Below are positions 11,404 to 23,617 of a DNA stretch of 64,000 nucleotides, one piece after another (position 1 is the stretch's first letter; every line of letters begins with the position of its first letter). A model generated the notes under the pieces. The model was not told where the DNA came from. It ran no database searches and was given only the letters and a program-made list of their open reading frames with translations. The position numbers and the translations under genes are program-made. Where the stretch lies: assembly GCF_004337985.1 (NCBI RefSeq), contig NC_043741.1, forward strand, positions 1,740,269-1,804,268, given 5' to 3'. Origin of the DNA: Pyricularia pennisetigena. Its lineage: Eukaryota > Ascomycota > Sordariomycetes > Magnaporthales > Pyriculariaceae.

Positions 11404-13455
11404 TTACCAACCACCAACCCACTCGACATCGAAACCTGTACGCCGGTCACGGCGCCAGTTCGAGTCCATGCCCTTTTTCATGGGGCACTCTTTGGCACGG
11501 TCCTTGCCAAAGTTCCATTTGCTTCCTCCAAAATGATGAGCATGGTGATTGAATGCCATGTTGTTCATCTGGAAGTGAGCTGTCGACTTCTGAGGGGTCG
11601 ACTGGTTGTGATGATGCTGGCCAAAATTATAATGGTCCCAAACTCCATGTCCCAACGTAGAAAACCCAGCGGCCGTCTGCTGATGACCACGGATCGTCTT
11701 TAGCCCAGCATCGGGCTTCTTAGTTGATGAGTGAGCCCGACGTCTTTCGCCAAGCACCGCCCATTTGTCACTGTCCATTGGGCTGCGCTTGGTGGGCGGC
11801 GAGTAGCGAGAATAATGGTGAGGTGGTGATTCCGCTTGCCACTTCGGCTTTTGAGGTGTAGATTGAACCTTTGTGTCCTGGAAGAAGAAACCGTCTGCGA
11901 TGAGATCGTCATCGATGCTGTTGGCGATGGTGTGCTCAATCGACGGCACCTTCCCTGCAGGAGGAATTGAAGTAGCCTTGGTGACAGGAGAGAGCCCCCT
12001 CCTGGGAGTGTCCTCATCATCCTCCTCAATGATCTTGCTGTCATGACTCCAGGTCCTTGAGTTGAGCTGCTGAAGGTTCTCCATCTGGCGTGCACGCTCG
12101 TTCTCTTCCTCTTCTTCGTCCTCCTCCCACATGTCACTCCAGCTCTTGGAGAACCCGTCCTTACGTCCAAAGGCCAAGGAGAGTGCAGACTGGCCCCTGG
12201 GCTTTGACATGGTGATCGGCAGAGAGCCAGCCATGGGAGAGACGTTGGCACCCGAGTTGAACTTTTGTGTGCGGTCCAGGGCCATGGAGTTGATCGAAGC
12301 ACCCAAACTCGAGTTGATGACAGAATCGAGCGACGAAGGCGTCTGTCCGTGGGCTGAGAGCCAGTCGGCAGTCGTAGCTTGTGACTTGGAGAAGAGGTCT
12401 TCGGTATAGCTCTCATTGTCCGGGATCATGCTCAATTGCCGCAGACCATGGGGTGCAGTGGTGTGCAGAGCCTTGGTCCAGGGGAAGGAACCGTTGTCGA
12501 CCTGTGGGCTCTGGACAGACGGAGTACGAAGAGGCTCACGATTGGCAGTCGCAACTGTCATGCGGTCAGTTGAGCAGAAGTCATCCAATTGCTCGTCCAA
12601 GGTGGTGAAGCTGACAACGCGGCGGAGAGCACGGCGAGCACCAACAAGCGAGCGCTTGTTGGGGTCCATGTTCATGCACTCTACAATGACTTCGTATGTG
12701 TCCTGAGACATGGAGGGGAAGACATCGAAGAGCGACTGCTTGTCCCGCGAGAAGTCAAGGAAGAGTGGATCAGACTCGGTGGGCGTGGTGAAGGGGTTCC
12801 GGGAGAAGAGGATGTTGAGCAGGCAGATGCCAATGGCCCAGATGTCAGCCTGGGCAGGCGAGTACCCAGCACCGGCAGAGTCATACTGCTCAGGTGACAT
12901 GTAACGATCACTGCCAACGGTGGCCTCGTAAGTCCATCGCTCAGTTGTTGCGAGACCAAAGTCGCCCAGCTTCATCGAGCCAGACTCGGTGAGGAAGATG
13001 TTCTCCGGCTTAATGTCCCGGTGGTACACACCCTTGGAGTGCATGTAGTCCACCGCATCGACGAGCTCCAGCATGAAATTCCGGACGTGCTCCGTCTCTA
13101 AAGGTCCGTAGCCGTGACGGATGGCCTCGTAAAGGTCACCACGGCCACAGAATTCCAAGACAAGGTAGAGGTGTGCCTCAGTCTCAAAGCTGTCGATGAG
13201 GTTGACGATGTTGGGATGGTTGCCCAGACGAGCATGCAACGTGAGCTCTTCTGACTTATCATCGATGGCGAGATCAAAGCCATACTCGTCTGCTGCAGCC
13301 TTCTTGGTCAAACACTTGATGGCCACCGTCTCGTCTGTCTTGAGATCCTTGGCCATGAAGACAAGGCCGAAGGACCCATGATTGAGAGGGGAAATGGTCT
13401 GATATCGTCCCTCAAGGACGACACCTGTGTCGAACCTGTCTCGCAGGCATTCCAT
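11404..13455 (-). CDS. ran1: Ran1/Ksp1-type serine/threonine protein kinase
   Basis: Single coding exon, 683 residues. The kinase domain spans about 16-290. It shows a glycine loop (NHGSFG), VAIK with K47, HRDIKPEN (D147) in the catalytic loop, DFG at 165-167 and the activation-segment end GSDRYMSPEQ; all catalytic residues are present. The C-terminal half is low-complexity and Ser/Asp-rich, with WSDMWEEDEEEEENERARQ and an RRTGFDVEWVGGW-type end. S. pombe Ran1/Pat1 represses meiosis and yeast Ksp1 acts in TORC1/autophagy signalling; the role here is inferred. I place the start at M(ECLRDRF) at 13455. The frame stays open to 13632, but that stretch is not protein-like and a CTTTCAG acceptor lies just before the ATG, suggesting a 5' UTR intron. 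Confidence 0.88.
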   Translation of the reverse strand: MECLRDRFDTGVVLEGRYQTISPLNHGSFGLVFMAKDLKTDETVAIKCLTKKAAADEYGFDLAIDDKSEELTLHARLGNHPNIVNLIDSFETEAHLYLVLEFCGRGDLYEAIRHGYGPLETEHVRNFMLELVDAVDYMHSKGVYHRDIKPENIFLTESGSMKLGDFGLATTERWTYEATVGSDRYMSPEQYDSAGAGYSPAQADIWAIGICLLNILFSRNPFTTPTESDPLFLDFSRDKQSLFDVFPSMSQDTYEVIVECMNMDPNKRSLVGARRALRRVVSFTTLDEQLDDFCSTDRMTVATANREPLRTPSVQSPQVDNGSFPWTKALHTTAPHGLRQLSMIPDNESYTEDLFSKSQATTADWLSAHGQTPSSLDSVINSSLGASINSMALDRTQKFNSGANVSPMAGSLPITMSKPRGQSALSLAFGRKDGFSKSWSDMWEEDEEEEENERARQMENLQQLNSRTWSHDSKIIEEDDEDTPRRGLSPVTKATSIPPAGKVPSIEHTIANSIDDDLIADGFFFQDTKVQSTPQKPKWQAESPPHHYSRYSPPTKRSPMDSDKWAVLGERRRAHSSTKKPDAGLKTIRGHQQTAAGFSTLGHGVWDHYNFGQHHHNQSTPQKSTAHFQMNNMAFNHHAHHFGGSKWNFGKDRAKECPMKKGMDSNWRRDRRTGFDVEWVGGW

Positions 13456-15130
13456 GGCTGATCTACGCTGAAAGTAGAAAGGGGTATCGTGAAGATTAGA
13501 TGTGAAAATAGGCGGATTATCGTAGGTCGTTTGATGATACAATTGCAGAGCTTTTTCCCGGGTCCGTTGCTCCAGTCTATGTTTGTTGCTGGTTCGAGCA
13601 GGAAGAGGCGGTTTATCGGAGTGTACAGTCAAGAACGAACGAGAAGTCGTGAACTGTCGAGTCTTGCTGGTTAAATGGTCAGGAAACGACGGTTTCGGGA
13701 AGAGGTGGATGCGAAGTTGAGATGAGTAGAGATGTACAGTCGTGAGATATCGCAGACGAGCGAAGGCAGGAAAACAAAACGAAAATCGAAGTCGTCAACG
13801 TTCAGAGGCTCATAGGTAAAAGATGTATAGGCTGGTTAAACAAAGGAAATAAAAAAAGAGTAGATCAAGTAATGCAGTGTTGACGTCGTCAAGGTATCGG
13901 ACCTATAGTCCTGAGGGAGAAGGCGTCGCTAAAGGAGCATCGAAGGAGAAAAGTCGAAAAGAGTGACGTTAATTGTATATCGAGGTTTGTAGGAGTAGCG
14001 CTGCCGGGATGGCGGAGACGGCGGCAGGAGGAGCTCCGTGTCACCCGAACGAGGAACCAGGTGGTTGGGGTCGTGATAATCTGGTGCTTGCCTGCGTAGA
14101 TTGACAGGCAGAGGGCGTACGTCGACCAGATGACTCGGAGTGAGGCGAGGCGTGGAGAAACAGGGGCGGTAGTCGAGCAACAACCCTGTTAGGAGCGAGC
14201 GGGAAAACCGTTGAGTGACCTGTTGTTGGAGAGGCCAGAGAAGGAGGATGAGTATTTATCAGGACACGAGCACAGCCAGGTGGGCAATTGCAGTCTCTCA
14301 ATTCCAAACAGGTCTCGAGAAAACCAGTCGAAGGCTATTGCAGCACCTGGTTGTCGATCTTTGTACTTGACATCCGGATGTGATCGTGTGGTCGAGAGAA
14401 CAGGATGGTGAAGAGATGACTCCTCAACCTCCGTGTTCGGCCGTTGGTGAGTGGAGAAGAAGCCAACGGGGAATTGGCTCTCGAAGCAGCGAGGTGATGG
14501 ATGAGACAAGGTAGTAAATGGCAAATGGTAGGCAAAGACAAAAGAAAACGATAGATAAGGGTCGAAGAGGTTGAGGGAATAATGTGTCGCTACACGTCGT
14601 CTGGTGGTTTGCTTGATTGACGTGACGGGTGGCTTCGGGCGGTGCGGCCGAGCTAGTAGCTGAGTGTCGAGCGTCACAAGAGCGTGCTTGGGTGAACAAA
14701 AGGAGCTGTCGAGTCTGCGTTCTTGGCACACAAGGCAAGCTGCTTGTCTTGTTGAAAGCAACACACGCGGAGGCGAGGCCGAGAATTGAGCGTAACCGAA
14801 CAACGGAGCAAAAGGGGCGTCACGTCCTTTGACCGAAGTGGTCCACGCTTGGTGTTATATCGAACAAACAACCGAGTCGAGGTAGCGATGCATGCAGGGA
14901 GAATTGAGGATGGAGAAGGGAAGGAGAGAGTAGCGGTGGAGGAACTTGAATGGGAAAGTGAAGATGAAGGGCAGCATCCCCATCCCAGCAGCCGGGGTGG
15001 GCCAGCCAGCCCAGTCGGTCGGTCGGGAGAGAGGCGGTCGGGTCGGGGGTACACGCAATACACACTGAACACACTGCTCTCTCCAAAGTACTGCCTACTT
15101 TTTTTACAGGTACCTTACTAGGCCTACGTC
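13456..15130 (-). promoter_or_regulatory. Probable long 5' leader / promoter of the ran1-like kinase
   Basis: On the minus strand this stretch is pyrimidine-rich and holds several short ORFs with no protein character (for example 14803-14189). An acceptor-like CTTTCAG sits just upstream of the kinase ATG. Long intron-bearing leaders with upstream ORFs are common in fungal regulatory kinases. The transcript boundaries cannot be set from sequence. Confidence 0.4.
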
Positions 15131-18100
15131 CACCTTGGACAGCTCAAAAAAAAATATTCCCCACTATGATTATGAAGTGGGGCCTAAAGATTGGGGACAG
15201 CCAGGCTGGGAGTGGGCAGAGAGCCAGGCAAGCGTCTGCTGTACTCGTGTGAGGTGAGGTGTTCACTGCACCGTGCTGCTGGCCAGGTCTGAGGGGGGGA
15301 AATGAGTGGAAGCGGATAGACGTCGCTGGATCCCTTGGCCAGTCAGCAGGAGGGCGGTGGACAGGTACGAAAAAAAACGGGAGCAAGGGGTGACACGCAA
15401 ATGACATGAATGACATGGCCCCAGCGAACCGACAGCCCCAGCCCCGAGGTGGGCAGTTTCCTGCAGGACAGGGATCTGTGCGCATCGGGTATCACTGCTT
15501 GCATAACGATATGGAGAGGTACAAGTGGCACAGGGTCGACATGATGGAAGCTCTCATGTACTCCGTACGGTAGGGCCCCCACAAAACATCCACATGAGTG
15601 CCAGCGTACTGGCTGGAACGGAGGCTAGCCAAGGCACGATGCGCTAGCTGGCCAGGAAGAGATGGGCATACGGTACGCTAACCAGCCATCCCCCCGTTCC
15701 GGCAATGATTGTTTTGTCTTTTGTGCAAGTCCTGAGCGGCGCTTGTTTTTGTTTACTTTTGGTTCCTGTTCTATGGTCTTTTTTATGTTCTTGTTCGTTC
15801 TCTACCTAGTTTAGACACAAAGTGACTAATTAGTGTCATTCTCTTACATTTTCTTTCTTGTGAGCTGATATCTGACCTGACGAGTGTGGCTGTGGAGTCC
15901 AAATTCCAACGGTTCCCCCGACCTATGAATGAATCGAGGAATGGTACTACCCAATTGCAGCGTGACTGTTTATTTCGTCAAATGAATCCACAGTACAGTC
16001 ATCTGGACTTGCCCAATTGCCTACTTGTCTTGTCATATTTTTTTTTCTTGTTTTGGTCTCAAATTTTGGATTGCTCATTCATTTCAACTAAATCCAGGCA
16101 CGGGCCGGACAAAGAACATCATAAGTCGCCTCATTCACCGGCGCCGTGCACCCTCTCACGGCAGGTAAATTCGTTCGCGATTCGTTCGCGATTCGTATTG
16201 ACTGTGAATGCTTGATTGAGTGCATAATTTCAACTGTGGTGCAAATGTGCTGCACCGCCCGGTTTTGGCTTTTTTAAACGTATGTACTGTACAATCAAAC
16301 GGCGCTCCTGCACCGTGTGAACCGTCCGTCACCCAACGGGCCCGTCCGTTCAGACACAGTAGCAGCCTGGACCTTACAGCCAGCCACACCACGCCCCCCT
16401 TCTAGCGAATATGATTGCTAAACATGGAAAGTCAAGCAAGCCACTCCCAGTAAGCAAGGCTTAGGCTTTCACCAAAAAAAGGGACCCTGGATCCACCACG
16501 GCAACGGAGGATGGTCCAATATGTACTACAGTGGTGGCCGTCCTGGGACCAGGGGAGGAATCGAAAATGCGTGCCTTGGACCTCTCGCCGTCCCTACGCC
16601 GGCGAGTTTTTAATTGGTCCTTGACGGTACTTTTTCGCCAAGGGAAGCTGCCCCCGTAGGAAATGCGACATACTAACACGGTGTACGGTGCAGCTACATC
16701 TGATACGGGCGTCCATTTGGCCAAAGTCCGCAGTTTCGAGTTGACTTGTTTTGACATGACAAAAAAAAACAAAACAGAAAAAACCAAAAAAAAAAAAAAA
16801 AAGGGCTACACCGCCAATCATTCATGCTGTCAGGATTTTTTTATTTTAATTTGTTTGCAGCTCGCTCTGCTTACGGTACAGCACCTACCATTGTTGTTTT
16901 GGGGCCAATGCAATTTCCCAAGCATCGATGATCCTCCAGTAGGAGGACGATTGGTGTTAAGAAAGAGATGCATTGCATTCCCGGTACGTCAGTCGCTTCG
17001 CGGCCACGTTGTAAACATCTGTACAGTCTGTGCATGTTTATCTTTTTTTTACGCAGGTAGGCTTGCGGTGGCTTTGCTTGGCTACTATCTGATAATTATT
17101 ATCTGCCTGGCTGAAAGCATCAACTAGGAAATTGATGGATGAACTGCATGGTCCGTGGCAAGCGCATCGGCATTGAGAACACATGTCCAAGTCTAGTTAG
17201 TTCCTGGGGTTCGTCCGCACTGTCCACCTCGATAACCAATAACTCAACCCCCACACAATACACACCATCCAGGTTGCAATCACAACAGCCCTCATGCAAT
17301 TGGTCATATCACAACACGCTCAACAGTGTTGGAGCTTAATACCTGCCAGCTTCTGTTTCACTTGACGGGCCTCTTGTCCAGTCATTGGTCGCCTGTATGC
17401 ACTCCTTTTAAACCTGCATGGCGCATAGTAGCCGTTGCCGCCCAACAGCATTCTGCCGGTTGCTTGTCGCCAAAGAACTCTTTTCGTCGGCCCTTTATTT
17501 TAACAGGACAATTCAACGGAGTGTGACAACATACAGTGGTGCACAGTCCTATCTATCTGACTATCAATCTATCTAGGGAGTACAGGAGGACCCTTGGAAT
17601 CATCAAGTATCCGTCTGGACTTGGGCCTCTGGGTTGTCAAAGTTCGCCACGACGTGTTCAAAGCAAAACGAACCACTCCAACTGTGACAGCGGAAACAGC
17701 GGGGCGCTTGGACTTTCCAGTTGACAAATGATTAAAAGATGAAATAATCGAGCAAATTAGTCAACCCAGGGAAATGGAGAACAATCAACAGCCGAAAAGA
17801 TGGGATTTTTGATATGATGCAAAGACGGCATTCGGCCATGAAACGGGGACGCAGGAGTCACTTGTTAGACAAACTCCACCCCCAAGCTAGAGACTCGATC
17901 TCTCATCATTCAGAAACATTACGCCTTTGAACTCTTTTTCTGTTTGGGTCCAACCCACCCCACACTTGGCGTGGAGTGCGTAAATGCCATTCGCTTGTGT
18001 GGGGGTTTTCTAACCTCAAACTCGGCTGGGATTTGCTGCGAGCTGTTACGGAGGGTTGCATTTTTCTCCATAGTGAATGGATTCCCATTCCTGCGCAGAT

Positions 18101-19856
18101 TCCGATTTGATCCCCTTTGACGCAAGCTATCACGCGAAAAAAAAACATCTATTCCAAACTTGGCTCGGGGAGGACCCAAACATGACACACGCCAACGATT
18201 TGCTTTTTTTTTTTTTTTTTTTCATCGCCTTCTTTCGTATGAATGATCCAGATGCTGCCTTCCTCAGTAGCTCAAAGTAGGCTGGCGGGTGGGCAGATCA
18301 CGCAAACGCGGAGCCCCCAAATTGCGACGCCAGCATCCGTAATTCATCACGGGTGTCTTTGTCTCTCTCATTTGGGAAGCAATCCCAACCACACCCACCC
18401 ACCCCCATGTCGGTCCGTGCTGAAAGTCAATCAATCAATCAATCAATCATGTTATCGACGGAGGGGCGAGTCAAGCTTTCGTCCATCATCCTACCTACGT
18501 AATCAATCATCAGGCCAAAAGCCTAACCATAGTCGCATCAAGTCCATGTATTGTCTGGTGACTCTGAATGTCATTTCCCACAAGCCCACTCCCTGGTCCA
18601 TTAGGGGTTGGCAATTAGACTCACCAGAGATTACGACATTTTTTTTTGCCTTTGTCTTTTCCAGAAGGTACAATCTGTCCTCAACGTCTTTTTTGGGAGT
18701 CAATTGTCCGATTATCGGTTCACGCCGCCCTTTTCAGATTGTCCAAAAAAAGTCACACGTCACAGGATGAGTCTTTGACCATGTTCTTTTTGGGGAGGAA
18801 TTCGAGGCGGTTCACCTATACTAGCACTAGCTGCCACCCATGGCTGAGGAAGCGGAGCACGTTCTCAGAGGCACGTATACCAGGTGCCTATCTAGTCTAG
18901 ACCTAGCAGTGTTATCTTTCATTACCTCTATATGTACTACGTATGTCAGGTACTTGAAGATTGTCCCCCGAAATGGTTGCTTGGCTCCATAAATAACAAA
19001 ACATTATAAACTTAAATCGTTCAACTTGCAACAAATGTGGCGGTCAATTAGGGACGCTTCACTGTTTTTTCTCCTGTCAATGCCGCTGGCGCGTTGGCTG
19101 GACGATCTGGTTCGCCTACCAACTTGAATACCACACGAAACATCCATCTGTCCATACTTTGCATTGGGAAAGGGAGGCTGGGCAGAGACGGATGATAGGG
19201 CGACGGATTGGTAGGATAAATTGGGTTGTGGGTGTTGTGTATGGGTGGTGTGGGTATCGGCATCCCAGTAGCTGCAGCTGGCGCTGGAAAAAGGCTGCTG
19301 CATGTTGATGGGTTTTTACATGGGATCCTGCAGCATATACCACCACCACCGACTAACTGGGTAGGTAATTGGGATCTGGGTGGCATGCGGTCTGTGGCTG
19401 GCCCCGAAAAAGGTTCTGATGGTGTCGAGGCCTAGCTTGCCTAGTGTAGTAAATTGGAAATAAAAATAATACAATAATAATAATGAAATACCAGACGACT
19501 ATTTCCGGTTGGTTCGGGTAGCATTTGCATATCTGCCGTGCTGGGTCTGTCTGGACGAGACTTTTGAAATCGAACAACTGTAAACCAGACAAAACAGAAC
19601 CCATTCAATCATTCGGACGGAGGAGGGGGGGCGCGCCGCTGTGACAACACTCTCCAGTCCGAGGAAAATCAATTCGGGGAAAACGGCAAGTATACTTCGT
19701 GCATATCGTGCCATGTACGGGATGAAATCAGACGGGACGGGCGTGCGACTTTGGTACCACCAATCTGTATCTTCAACGCCAAAATTGCCCCTGCCTGCAT
19801 CTTTGGGTTGGGATCCGCGTGGCCGGTGTTTGTATGCTCTTTGTTGTATGGTTTGG

Positions 19857-19891
<35 letters not shown>

Positions 19892-21041
19892 CGCGCTTCG
19901 TGCTGCAATGCTTCAGGAAACGTATGTTCCTGGATTAAAATAGAATCTACAGAAACCGGCGCTTCCCTAGTACATCTGAAAATGATTGGTGTTGCATGGG
20001 TCTCCTGGAGCGCGCGGCTGGCAGCCGTACGGGAGAAGTTGGGGTGCCTTGGTTGGAGGTAGGTATGCGACCGTTTTTACCAGCCACTACACTATAGTGC
20101 AGATTAGTCTAGAGTTACTGTACTCCGCAGTCTTGTCTGTCTGGTTTTTGTTCAAGATCACCGCCAAGTGCTGTCTCTACAATAGGACGGACTCCTACTG
20201 CAGATTTCCTCAGATGTCTTTTGCGAATCAAAGCTCGTCCGTCACCGTCCGCTTGCAGGTTGAGTCGACCAGGATACCAAAAGCTTGTCTCGTTCCGAGA
20301 TCATGCAGGATCTAGTCGGTGTAGGAGCTGTACCTAGTGAAAACTCTTTCACCTTTTCTGTCTGTGTGTGGAATCTTAATAGGATTTCTCCGGTCCAAAT
20401 ATTGTCTTGTTGTGCTGGCGTCGCGTGCTTTGGCATGTCCAAGGAAGAAGGCAGCGAAATCCCTTCTGGCCCCAACCGACATTTGCCCGGAGGCCTTCCG
20501 AGCTGCTACCAGACCACCCATTCTGAACCTCCGGAAGTAGGCAGTGGGGCGCCGACACTCAGAATCGAGACTAGCGCCCGCACTCCGCTCCATCCGATTG
20601 CATGCCCCGCATTTCTGCATCCGTCTGACCGCTCTTTGAATTTTCGATTTTCCAGATCCTGTCGTCAACATCGTGCTTGTCGCTACCAAGTAATTAAACA
20701 AATCTTTGACGTGGTGGGAGAATTTTCCCATCTGGAATCCAAGGCGCGTCGCGAAAATACCTTTTTTTTTTTTTCCTCCTCCCCCTTTTGTTTTTTTTCC
20801 GACGCACGCCGCGCTCACCTCCTTGTTCTCGAAAGCAATTCCCGGGTTAGCCCGAGAGGAAGCAACCATAAAAAACCCTGATCTACTTCACCGCCCATTG
20901 ACGTCTTTTTTTATATTTTTTTCCTGTCGGGCCGCGCAAATCAGGTCTCAAGTAATTAGGAGAACCCTCCCATCTCCAAACGACGTCTGTCCGGAGTTGA
21001 TGAACCGTGCATGAAAGATTGGCATACGCTCGTCGATAATC
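15131..21041. other. Gene-poor 5.9-kb stretch
   Basis: No ORF here combines an ATG, protein-like composition and splice logic. It carries a (CA)15 microsatellite at 19858-19887, an 11-mer tandem duplication at about 16170-16195 (TTCGTTCGCGA), a TCAA tetranucleotide run at about 18427-18447 and several homopolymer A or T tracts. I saw no long terminal repeats, no transposase or reverse-transcriptase motifs, and no tRNA. Confidence 0.55.
19858..19887. repeat. (CA)15 microsatellite
   Basis: Fifteen uninterrupted CA dinucleotides in noncoding DNA about 1.1 kb upstream of utr4. Confidence 0.98.
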
Positions 21042-22337
21042 ATGGCGTCTGCGGTCAAAGTGTTTCTTCTTGACATTGGTAAGGCTGCTTATGCAAACTG
21101 CAAGCCGTCAAATTGCTTCGGTGCTCCACATCCCACGAGCCCAACAATTTCTTCTTGGGCTGCTCTACGGAGGTCGTTGGCCTTCTTTTTGGGTTATCAG
21201 TTGCATCCATGTTGTTTTTCTCGTCAGATATGCAGCTTGTTGACCCTGCGTTGAATCCAAGACGCCAATGGCGGGTGGCACAATCAGCTATGCATACATA
21301 CAGTGTTGGGTAGTGGCGCATAATCGTCCGGGATGCAGTCTGGCTAATACATGCTTTGGTTTTTTTTTCCTTAGAGGGCACAGTCTGTCCCATCTCGTTC
21401 GTCAAGGAAGTTCTTGTAAGGCATTCTTCCATGTGCTATTCTCAGAGAACACAGCCCCGGCTTTACCAAGTCGAAGCATCAGCATACAACATCAAGGCGA
21501 GGGAGGTGATGGTTGCTCCTCGCTAATGGAGGAAATACAATCGTTCCCATCATAGGTGGTTCCCATGTTTCCGTGTCAAGTTTCGTCATGTTTGGCCATG
21601 CTCTGTTATGATTGCCGCATAAACTTGCCCATTTGTCCCTCAGCAACGATGTCCTGCGCCCCTTGCAACAGGGCATATCATTACGCATGCCTCGCTGACA
21701 AACACATCCCTTGGCATAGTTTCCGTATGCTCTAGAAGCGCTGCCCCATACGCTAGACTCCCAGTGGGACGATCCGGCTTTTAGTCAATATAGGGACGCT
21801 TTCCCGGCCGAGTATGCGTCCTCCAAGGAGGCGCTAGCGGCTCACGTGCGTGATCTGGTGAGCCGGGACGTCAAGGCCCCATACCTCAAGAGTCTACAGG
21901 GCTACCTCTGGAAGAACGGCTATGATTCTGGTGAAATCCGTGCACCGCTGTTTCCAGACGTCGCGCCAAAGTTCGCCGCCTGGCAGGCTGCCGGGATCGC
22001 CATCATGATATACAGTTCGGGATCGGTCCCCGCCCAGAAGCTGCTTTTCGGCCACACCAACTCGGAGCCCGCTGATCTCACTCCTGCAATCGCCGATTTC
22101 TTTGATACTGTCAATGCCGGTCCCAAGACCGAGGTTGCGAGCTACGAGAAGATCGCCAGCAAATACCCGCAGTATCCCAAGAACGAGTGGTTGTTCTTGA
22201 GTGACAACGTCAAGGAGGTCGATGCGGCGCTCGGTGCGGGGCTTCAGAGCTTTGTCGTGCAGAGACCTGACAATCCCGAGCTCCCCGATGGTGTGGAGAA
22301 TACGCACACGGTGATCCGCAGCTTCGAAGAGTTGTGA
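21042..22337 (+). CDS. utr4: Enolase-phosphatase E1 (methionine salvage)
   Basis: Exons are 21042-21078, 21375-21415 and 21720-22337, giving 231 residues, close to the usual length. The enzyme is a bifunctional HAD-family acireductone synthase. It enolises 2,3-diketo-5-methylthiopentyl-1-phosphate and removes the phosphate to give acireductone in the methionine salvage pathway, in the cytosol. Motif I is DIEGT (D11, E13) followed by VCPISFV, motif II is YSSGS (124-128), and motif III is FLSDNVKEVDAAL. The first two coding exons are tiny (37 and 41 nt) and are flanked by large introns for this genome (296 and 304 nt, donors GTAAGG). The splice choices recover the invariant motif I across exon 1/2. 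Confidence 0.92.
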
Positions 22338-23617
22338 ATAGTTGCAAGTGCATTAAGCTATGTGATGGCGCGTCGTGTTGGGCTAGTGCGCTGGCCAGGT
22401 CGAACAAAGATGCACAATTCCTTGTGCCTGATTGACTGCCTAAAGCGAACGGCTTCAGGGGTCACGCACGTTGAAGAATTTGGTGTTGATGCATGGATTA
22501 TTCATCGGCATTATTCTTTTATCATGGTCACCACATGTAACCGGAAGCGAGCTACGGTGAGCTAGACTAGAACTAGAGTCCGAACGTGGCGCCCTGGACC
22601 CAAGTCTAAAGCCGAAACAAAGACGGCTTGTATGCAGCCTTGTCCAATGCAAAGAAACCTTCCAGGTGACTCTTAATAGGGGTAGCAAGCCGCAAAAGGG
22701 TGCGTCACAAGTTCACCGGTAAACTAGGACGGCCTTGAAATCTATTGTGATTGAACCCCCTAATCTGTTTTCGGACAAAGAGAAGACCGGTCTACGTGGA
22801 TGTAGGGAACCCACAGACGGCGTTCATTCAAATGGGTGCAATTAAAGACAGCCCTAATGAACACGAAGGATTCGTTTTATCCTCCAGTTAACTGCGAATG
22901 AGCCAGAAGGGGCTGACCGTCTCGATCTCGGTCAATGACGCTGGGGTCAATCGATCATGCTGTTGTGCAAAACAAAGTCATCAGCGATCTAGACCATCGG
23001 CTTACGCCTTGGTCATCCTATGACGTGATCAACTTGGTGAAGTCCTCTGAACGTTACAAAAACACATTATTTGGCCGAACTCAGCAGAAGCCCAGTAGCT
23101 GTAGTTGCCCCTTGGGCCGTCGCGGGGACCAAGGCTCATAACATCCTACGCCGAGGGCCTAGAATGCCCCTTGCGCCGGTGCGTTGCGTGGTGGCACGCA
23201 TTCGACAAAAGGGAGCCTTTGAATAGAAATTATTGCAGCTAAAAAAAATGGCGGCCGTGGGCTGAGACATGCCAAACCACAATCGTAGTGAACGAGGAAC
23301 TTGCCTGCATCATGATCGCCAGTCAACTTCAGCCTGAAGAAGGACGCCGCGTGCGCAAAATATATCCTGCTTCGACTATCAGTAAAGCTGTAGTTTCCAT
23401 TGGCAGTCATGGCGGCTTCTGGGCACACATCATCGCAGAGAAACGGTGGCATGGCAGAAGATGTAACTGGACACAGCTTCGCAGATCAACTACACTCATC
23501 TGTAGTTTTGGAAAACAGAATCTTGGAAAGCCCGTCCTGGGAAGACTTTACCGGTAGTTTCTGTCGTCGATTGGCCCTGGAGTTTTCCATACATGGTGAA
23601 GGAACTCTGGTCTTATA
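22338..23617. other. Convergent intergenic region utr4 / bmt2
   Basis: 1.3 kb between two 3' ends, long for a convergent pair in this window. A plus-strand open frame from about 23408, ending at a GTAAGA donor-like site at 23629, is the only candidate coding piece (see findings). Otherwise nothing is seen. Confidence 0.5.

Noticed and set aside
13456..13632. N-terminal extension of the kinase by 59 residues
   Set aside because: The extra sequence is not protein-like and ends at a CTTTCAG acceptor immediately before the ATG matching the family start.
14189..14803. 204-codon minus-strand ORF in the leader upstream of the kinase
   Set aside because: Pyrimidine-rich translation with no domain or protein-like composition; more likely 5' UTR.
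18243..18770. 175-codon plus-strand ORF in the gene-poor stretch
   Set aside because: Built on a TCAA repeat and poly-T, without conserved-looking blocks.
20285..20881. Overlapping long ORFs on both strands upstream of utr4
   Set aside because: Both contain homopolymer-derived runs (poly-Phe or poly-Lys) and neither joins to utr4; likely promoter and leader DNA.
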